Part shown: positions 4,849 to 7,623 of the stretch, piece by piece
Layout of the letters: the number at the start of each line of letters is the position of its first letter
Position numbering within the stretch: the first letter of the stretch is position 1
NCBI GenBank assembly: GCA_035649575.1
Contig: DASRJH010000115.1
Location: 1-7,623, forward strand
Source of the DNA: DASVAL01 sp035649575
GTDB lineage: Bacteria > Planctomycetota > UBA1135 > UBA2386
DNA length: 7,623 nt
Direction of reading: 5' to 3'
Made by a program: the position numbers and the translations under genes
The notes under the pieces: generated by a model
The model's input: only the letters and a program-made list of their open reading frames with translations
Told to the model about the DNA's origin: nothing
The model's database searches: none

Positions 4849-6372
4849 TCACTTCGCTTCGGGCTGCGCGAGCCGTTCACGCGCGGCCGCGACCAGCGCG
4901 TGGTCGGCCGGCGCGACCGCCACGATCGCCGCAGCGGCGAGGCGCTGGATCACGTCGCTGCGGTCGACATGGATCGCTACCGTGGTCCGCGCATCCATCA
5001 TCTCCATCACGGACTCGGGCGGCTGCGGCGCTTGGAGCATCGGGGCGAGGGTGTCGAGCAGGCCCGCGCACTCCGCGCCCCGCGCAGCGATCACCTCGAG
5101 GGCGCGGCGGCGGTGGGCCACCCAGGGATCGCTCAGCAGCGGGCGCAGCTGCTCCGGCGAGCCATCGACAGGGATCGCGATCGCGACGTGCATCTCCATC
5201 ATGGCCGCCTGGAACGCATTGAGGAACGGCACGTCGATCGTGCCGGCGATCTGGTGGCCCTCGATCACGAGGCGCCCGACGCTGTAGGAGCAGCTCGGAT
5301 AAACGAACGCGTCCGTCGACCACGGTACCGTGGCGCCGAGCGCGCGCACCACGGCGATCGTGTGGGCCGCTGGCAGTCGCAACAGCGCCTCGGCGATCGC
5401 CGGCACGGCGGGCACGGATTGCTTGCCGAGGCGGCACAGCACGTCGAGCGCACCGTCGATCGTCTGGGCGCCGGCGGATGGGTCGAGCCGCGATGCAACC
5501 GGGCCCACCGCGATGCCACCGAGCGCGACGAGGTTGTCGGCTGCCGCCAGACGCCGCGCGGGTTCCGCGGCCTCGAGCGCGTCGAGCAGCTCGTCGACCC
5601 GGCGTCGCGCCCGTTCCGGCACTACGGGCTCGGGGGGAGCGGGTGGCGACCACGTGCCCGCCAGCACGGCGCGTGCGGCGGCCGCTTCGGGCGCGTCGGG
5701 CGCGATCGCGAGCAGGGCCTTCGCGGCTTTGCGATGCAGCGGCACGCGAGAGTCGGTCAGCAGGATGCGCGGCTCCGGCCGGTCGAGCACCGTGCGCAAT
5801 AGCGGCACCGCGCGCGACGCCGCCGGTCCCCGCGCGCCGAGCTGTTCGATCGCAACTTCGACATGGAGCGGTCGGCGACCTGCGGCAGCCGCGTGCAGCG
5901 CGTCGAGGTCCAGGCCGCGGGGGAACTGCTGGCGCTCCAACAGTCGCGTCCAGTTTCCGTCCGCGCGACCCGCCCCAAGGCCGAGTGTCGCCAGATCCCC
6001 AGTGGTGATCTCGATGCCGTCGCCACGATACGGGATCAGCTCCGCGAGCGCCGCCACCAGCGCTACCCGGAGCTCCGCGGCGCGTCGGCGATCGCGCAGC
6101 AAATCGACCAACGTCGGCACGGCAGCGCCCCCCGCCGGCCCGAGCTCACCGAGCACCTCGAGGCACGCACACGCATGGTCGGCGGGCGCTGTGCCGATGC
6201 GAGCCGCGAGCGGTGCGGCCGCACTGGCGCCAAGGGCGAGCAGGCGCTTGCGGGCGGCACCGTGCGTCGCTCCGTCAGCCAGCCATTCAACCAGCTGCTT
6301 CGCATCGGTCGCTTGCGCCGGTGCTGTGGCGCAGGCGAGACAGAACACCAGGAGGAAGCGCGCTTTCGTCAT
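4849..6372 (-). CDS. Exported HEAT-repeat protein
   Basis: The protein has 507 residues from ATG 6370-6372. The frame is open to 6888, but that extension lies over the cdd gene and reads as Arg-rich noise. At 6372 a signal peptide begins at once (KARFLLVFCLACATAPAQA, cleavage near 21) with GGAG 4 bases upstream. An alternative ATG at 6399 would add only nine residues. The mature part is Ala/Leu-rich alpha-helical repeats: LVEWLADGATHGAARKRLLA (26-45), AVPTLVDLLRD (84-94), ALVAALAELI (104-113), AVPLLRTVLDRPE (188-200), AVPAIAEALLRL (322-333) and LEVIAARGAECAGLLDTLAP (425-444). These are typical HEAT/PBS-lyase-like helices, usually protein-binding scaffolds. Residues ~350-405 look less helical (VYPSCSYSVGRLVIEGHQ) and may be an inserted module. 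It lies 71 bases downstream of cdd and may be co-transcribed. No catalytic residues are evident; the periplasmic location is inferred from the signal peptide. Confidence 0.85.
   Translation of the reverse strand: MTKARFLLVFCLACATAPAQATDAKQLVEWLADGATHGAARKRLLALGASAAAPLAARIGTAPADHACACLEVLGELGPAGGAAVPTLVDLLRDRRRAAELRVALVAALAELIPYRGDGIEITTGDLATLGLGAGRADGNWTRLLERQQFPRGLDLDALHAAAAGRRPLHVEVAIEQLGARGPAASRAVPLLRTVLDRPEPRILLTDSRVPLHRKAAKALLAIAPDAPEAAAARAVLAGTWSPPAPPEPVVPERARRRVDELLDALEAAEPARRLAAADNLVALGGIAVGPVASRLDPSAGAQTIDGALDVLCRLGKQSVPAVPAIAEALLRLPAAHTIAVVRALGATVPWSTDAFVYPSCSYSVGRLVIEGHQIAGTIDVPFLNAFQAAMMEMHVAIAIPVDGSPEQLRPLLSDPWVAHRRRALEVIAARGAECAGLLDTLAPMLQAPQPPESVMEMMDARTTVAIHVDRSDVIQRLAAAAIVAVAPADHALVAAARERLAQPEAK
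6004..6156. repeat. Source copy of the direct repeat shared with 4641-4800
   Basis: This part of the HEAT gene is repeated in the same orientation about 1.36 kb away in the pseudogene. Bases 6004-6063 match at 59 of 60, bases 6097-6156 at 49 of 60, and the centre is unalignable in phase. The near-identity includes third codon positions, so protein-level selection alone does not explain it. Confidence 0.8.
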
Positions 6373-6376
6373 CACG

Positions 6377-6380
6377 CTCC
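6377..6380 (-). promoter_or_regulatory. Shine-Dalgarno-like GGAG that supports the HEAT gene start
   Basis: On the minus strand GGAG lies 4 bases before ATG 6370-6372, inside GGAGCGTGATG. The spacing is slightly short, but this is the clearest such site in the window. It favours this start over the upstream ATG at 6399, which has no comparable motif. Confidence 0.45.
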
Positions 6381-6443
6381 ATGTCGTGGGAAGCCGCATT
6401 GTGCCATGTAGGAGCGCGGTGGCATTCGCGAAGAAGGTGGTGC

Positions 6444-6866
6444 CTACGTGCGACCGCGGTGCACGTCGGCAAACCTGAACGGCTCGGGCAGCAGCCGGTC
6501 GAGCGTCGTGTGGCGCACGACGTCGCCGCGACCGCACAGCACGATCGCCATCGAACGACCGAACTCGGCCAGCACCTGGCGGCAGGCGCCGCACGGCCGG
6601 GCCGGCTCCGCGAGATCCGTCGCGACCGCAACCGCGCGCAGCACGCGCACTCCAGCCGCGACCGCCGCGCACACCGCGGCGCGTTCGGCGCAGATCGTGA
6701 GTCCGTAGCTCGCGTTCTCGACGTTGCAACCGGCGAACACGCGGCCGTCGTCGGCCAGCACGGCCGCGCCGACGTGGAACGACGACGCCGGCGCATACGC
6801 GTGTTGCCGCACCGCCGTGGCCGCGGCCTTGAGTCGATCGAGCAGGACAGGGTCGAGTTCCGTCAT
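6444..6866 (-). CDS. cdd: Cytidine deaminase
   Basis: The 140-residue protein is the usual length of the homotetrameric class. The enzyme hydrolyses cytidine and deoxycytidine to uridine and deoxyuridine plus ammonia in cytoplasmic pyrimidine salvage. The family signatures are complete. CNVENASYG (47-55) contacts the ribose, with Asn48 and Glu50 in the expected positions. TICAERAA (57-64) provides zinc ligand Cys59 and proton shuttle Glu61. PCGACRQ (91-97) provides zinc ligands Cys92 and Cys95. YAPASSFHVGAAVL (24-37) is the conserved N-terminal strand region. The start at ATG 6864-6866 gives a standard N-terminus (MTELDPVLLDRLKAAA). An upstream ATG in another frame at 6888 belongs to an artefactual reading. 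The gene lies 71 bases upstream of the HEAT-repeat gene on the same strand, and 99 bases separate it from the propeller gene upstream. Nothing suggests loss of function. Confidence 0.97.
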   Translation of the reverse strand: MTELDPVLLDRLKAAATAVRQHAYAPASSFHVGAAVLADDGRVFAGCNVENASYGLTICAERAAVCAAVAAGVRVLRAVAVATDLAEPARPCGACRQVLAEFGRSMAIVLCGRGDVVRHTTLDRLLPEPFRFADVHRGRT

Positions 6867-6899
6867 GCGGAAAGTGCTCTTGGGTCACCGCTGAGTTGC

Positions 6900-6923
6900 G
6901 CGCGTCTGGGGAACCTGACGCGC
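6900..6923 (-). terminator. Terminator-like hairpin between the propeller gene and cdd
   Basis: A perfect 7-bp inverted repeat (GCGCGTC / GACGCGC) with a 10-base loop lies 42 bases past the stop of the propeller gene and 33 bases before the cdd start. No T-run follows on the minus strand. By position it could end the propeller transcript or sit in the cdd leader. Confidence 0.42.
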
Positions 6924-6965
6924 ACGCGGATCATGGCAGGTAGTTGGCGTGGGTGAATGGCAGAG

Positions 6966-7623
6966 TCAGAACGCCCCGACAGTGCAGGTCAGTGCGTTCG
7001 AGCTCGTGATGGCGGTGATGCTCATCGCAAGGTCGATCTCGAACGGCACTACGTAGTGATGGAACGTCTGCGCCACGAGAGCCGGGGCATTTGGCAACGC
7101 AACCTGCGTCTGCACGATGCCGGCGTTGGGCAACAGGACATCGATGAGATCCCCGGTCATGAGGATGTCGCAGCCCGGCAGCCCCTGCGGGAGAACGCTG
7201 ACAAACGGAATGGACAGAGGCGTGAACCCGTAGACGGAGAGCACCAGCGCCAACGGCGGCATGCCCGTCGCCCTGGCGCGGAACGTGGCTCCGATCCACG
7301 GCAGGTTCGTGGCGGCGAGCACATTGAGGCCACCGGAGCCGGTGCAGCCAGCACCGTACGAGACAGCAGTGGCGGGGCAAGTCGTCGTCAGTTGCGCGAC
7401 GTTCGTGGAGACGACCCCACCGGACGTCGTGAACGCGCCACCCGCCACGAGGTCCCCGTTGCGCAGCGTCGTGAGGGCGTAGACCAGGCCGTTCATTCCC
7501 GACTCCAGCGACGACCAACTCGTGCCATTCCAGTGCGCGACGCAGCTGGCACCAACGCCTCCTGCGGTCGTGAACGAACCCCCAGCCACGAGGTCGCCGT
7601 TCGGCAGCGTCGTGAGGGCGCTG
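6966..7623 (-). CDS. Secreted beta-propeller-like repeat protein with planctomycete-type C-terminal module (partial, 5' end outside window)
   Basis: The C-terminal 218 residues are visible, ending at TGA 6966-6968; the gene continues beyond the right edge, so no start is assigned. Residues 2-~75 of the visible part contain one full 47-residue repeat and the start of the next. Each begins ALTTLxNGDLVAGGxFTTxGG, and the full copy runs on through VAHWNGTSWSSLESGMNG. This pattern is that of beta-propeller blades common in planctomycete exported proteins, where many tandem blades are usual. After a short linker (TTTCPATAV) the module YGAGCTGSGGLNVL to the terminal TCTVGAF resembles the ends of the proteins at 1242-2399 and 2492-3415. 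Several Cys residues could form disulphides. No enzymatic motif is visible; extracellular location is inferred from relatives because the signal peptide lies outside the window. Confidence 0.85.
   Translation of the reverse strand, partial: SALTTLPNGDLVAGGSFTTAGGVGASCVAHWNGTSWSSLESGMNGLVYALTTLRNGDLVAGGAFTTSGGVVSTNVAQLTTTCPATAVSYGAGCTGSGGLNVLAATNLPWIGATFRARATGMPPLALVLSVYGFTPLSIPFVSVLPQGLPGCDILMTGDLIDVLLPNAGIVQTQVALPNAPALVAQTFHHYVVPFEIDLAMSITAITSSNALTCTVGAF
7421..7623 (-). repeat. Tandem DNA repeat, 141-bp period (propeller blades)
   Basis: Bases 7421-7482 and 7562-7623 align with about 50 of 62 positions identical at a period of 141 bp, which equals 47 residues. The coding frame is kept. The intervening part encodes the HWNGTSWSSLESGMNG segment. 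The array probably continues past the right edge. Confidence 0.8.

Noticed and set aside
4239..4880. 213-codon minus-strand frame containing the HEAT-like segment
   Set aside because: Only residues encoded at about 4641-4720 resemble the HEAT protein; the rest is out-of-frame, so it is treated as a pseudogene remnant rather than a gene.
4206..5222. 338-codon plus-strand frame from the RRM gene into the HEAT region
   Set aside because: Arg/Ser/Pro-rich noise that overlaps two supported genes and a pseudogene.
6331..6372. Lipoprotein signal (FCLAC) in the HEAT protein
   Set aside because: The residue three before the Cys is Cys rather than Leu/Val/Ile and the hydrophobic core would be short; the APAQA cleavage site fits a standard signal peptide better.
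5330..6478. 382-codon plus-strand frame opposite the HEAT gene
   Set aside because: Ser/Arg/Ala-rich shadow; the minus strand has a signal peptide, a ribosome site and helical repeats.
6373..6888. N-terminal extension of the HEAT protein to an ATG at 6888
   Set aside because: It lies over the complete cdd gene in another frame and is Arg-rich; the signal peptide and GGAG support the start at 6372.
1..7623. CRISPR array, tRNA/rRNA genes, insertion sequences
   Set aside because: No regularly spaced short repeats with unique spacers, no T-arm-like tRNA motif, no transposase motif and no paired terminal repeats were seen on reading both strands.

Overview
The window is GC-rich and reads as a fragment of a Planctomycetota genome, probably from a poorly cultured lineage. 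The main reason is that three separate secreted proteins (1242-2399, 2492-3415 and 6966-7623) end in the same kind of beta-rich C-terminal module. From memory, that module is typical of lineage-specific planctomycete exported proteins. HEAT-repeat exported proteins, LamG-type domains, few clear Shine-Dalgarno sites and a TonB-receptor fragment fit the same picture. The phylum call is inference; no rRNA or tRNA gene is present to confirm it.

Layout. Positions 2-106 (+) hold the last codons of a gene that starts outside the window. Positions 143-265 (-) hold only the extreme C-terminus of a TonB-dependent receptor, cut off from the rest of its gene. Positions 276-1034 (-) encode a DUF2007-TM protein with three tandem acidic, calcium-loop-like repeats. 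Two (+) genes follow. One is a secreted LamG-domain protein (1242-2399), followed by a strong inverted repeat at 2411-2436. The other is a secreted beta-sandwich protein (2492-3415).

Positions 3416-4848 look disturbed. They hold a small, probably frameshifted minus-strand ORF (3431-3751), an intact glycine-rich RRM RNA-binding protein (4010-4345, +), a hairpin-rich non-coding stretch with two overlapping, mutually exclusive perfect inverted repeats (4573-4605), and a frameshifted remnant (4641-4800, -) of the neighbouring HEAT-repeat gene. Sixty bases of the remnant match the intact gene at 59 positions.

Positions 4849-6866 (-) carry a likely two-gene unit: cytidine deaminase (cdd, upstream) and an exported HEAT-repeat protein (downstream). 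The window ends inside a secreted beta-propeller-like repeat protein (6966-7623, -) with 47-residue repeats and the same planctomycete-type C-terminal module.

No shared pathway is evident. Cdd belongs to pyrimidine salvage and the RRM protein binds RNA. Most of the rest are cell-envelope or exported proteins of unknown purpose. No CRISPR array, transposase, tRNA or rRNA was seen. I found no convincing new multi-gene system. The most notable items are the gene remnants, the overlapping hairpins and the DUF2007/calcium-loop architecture.
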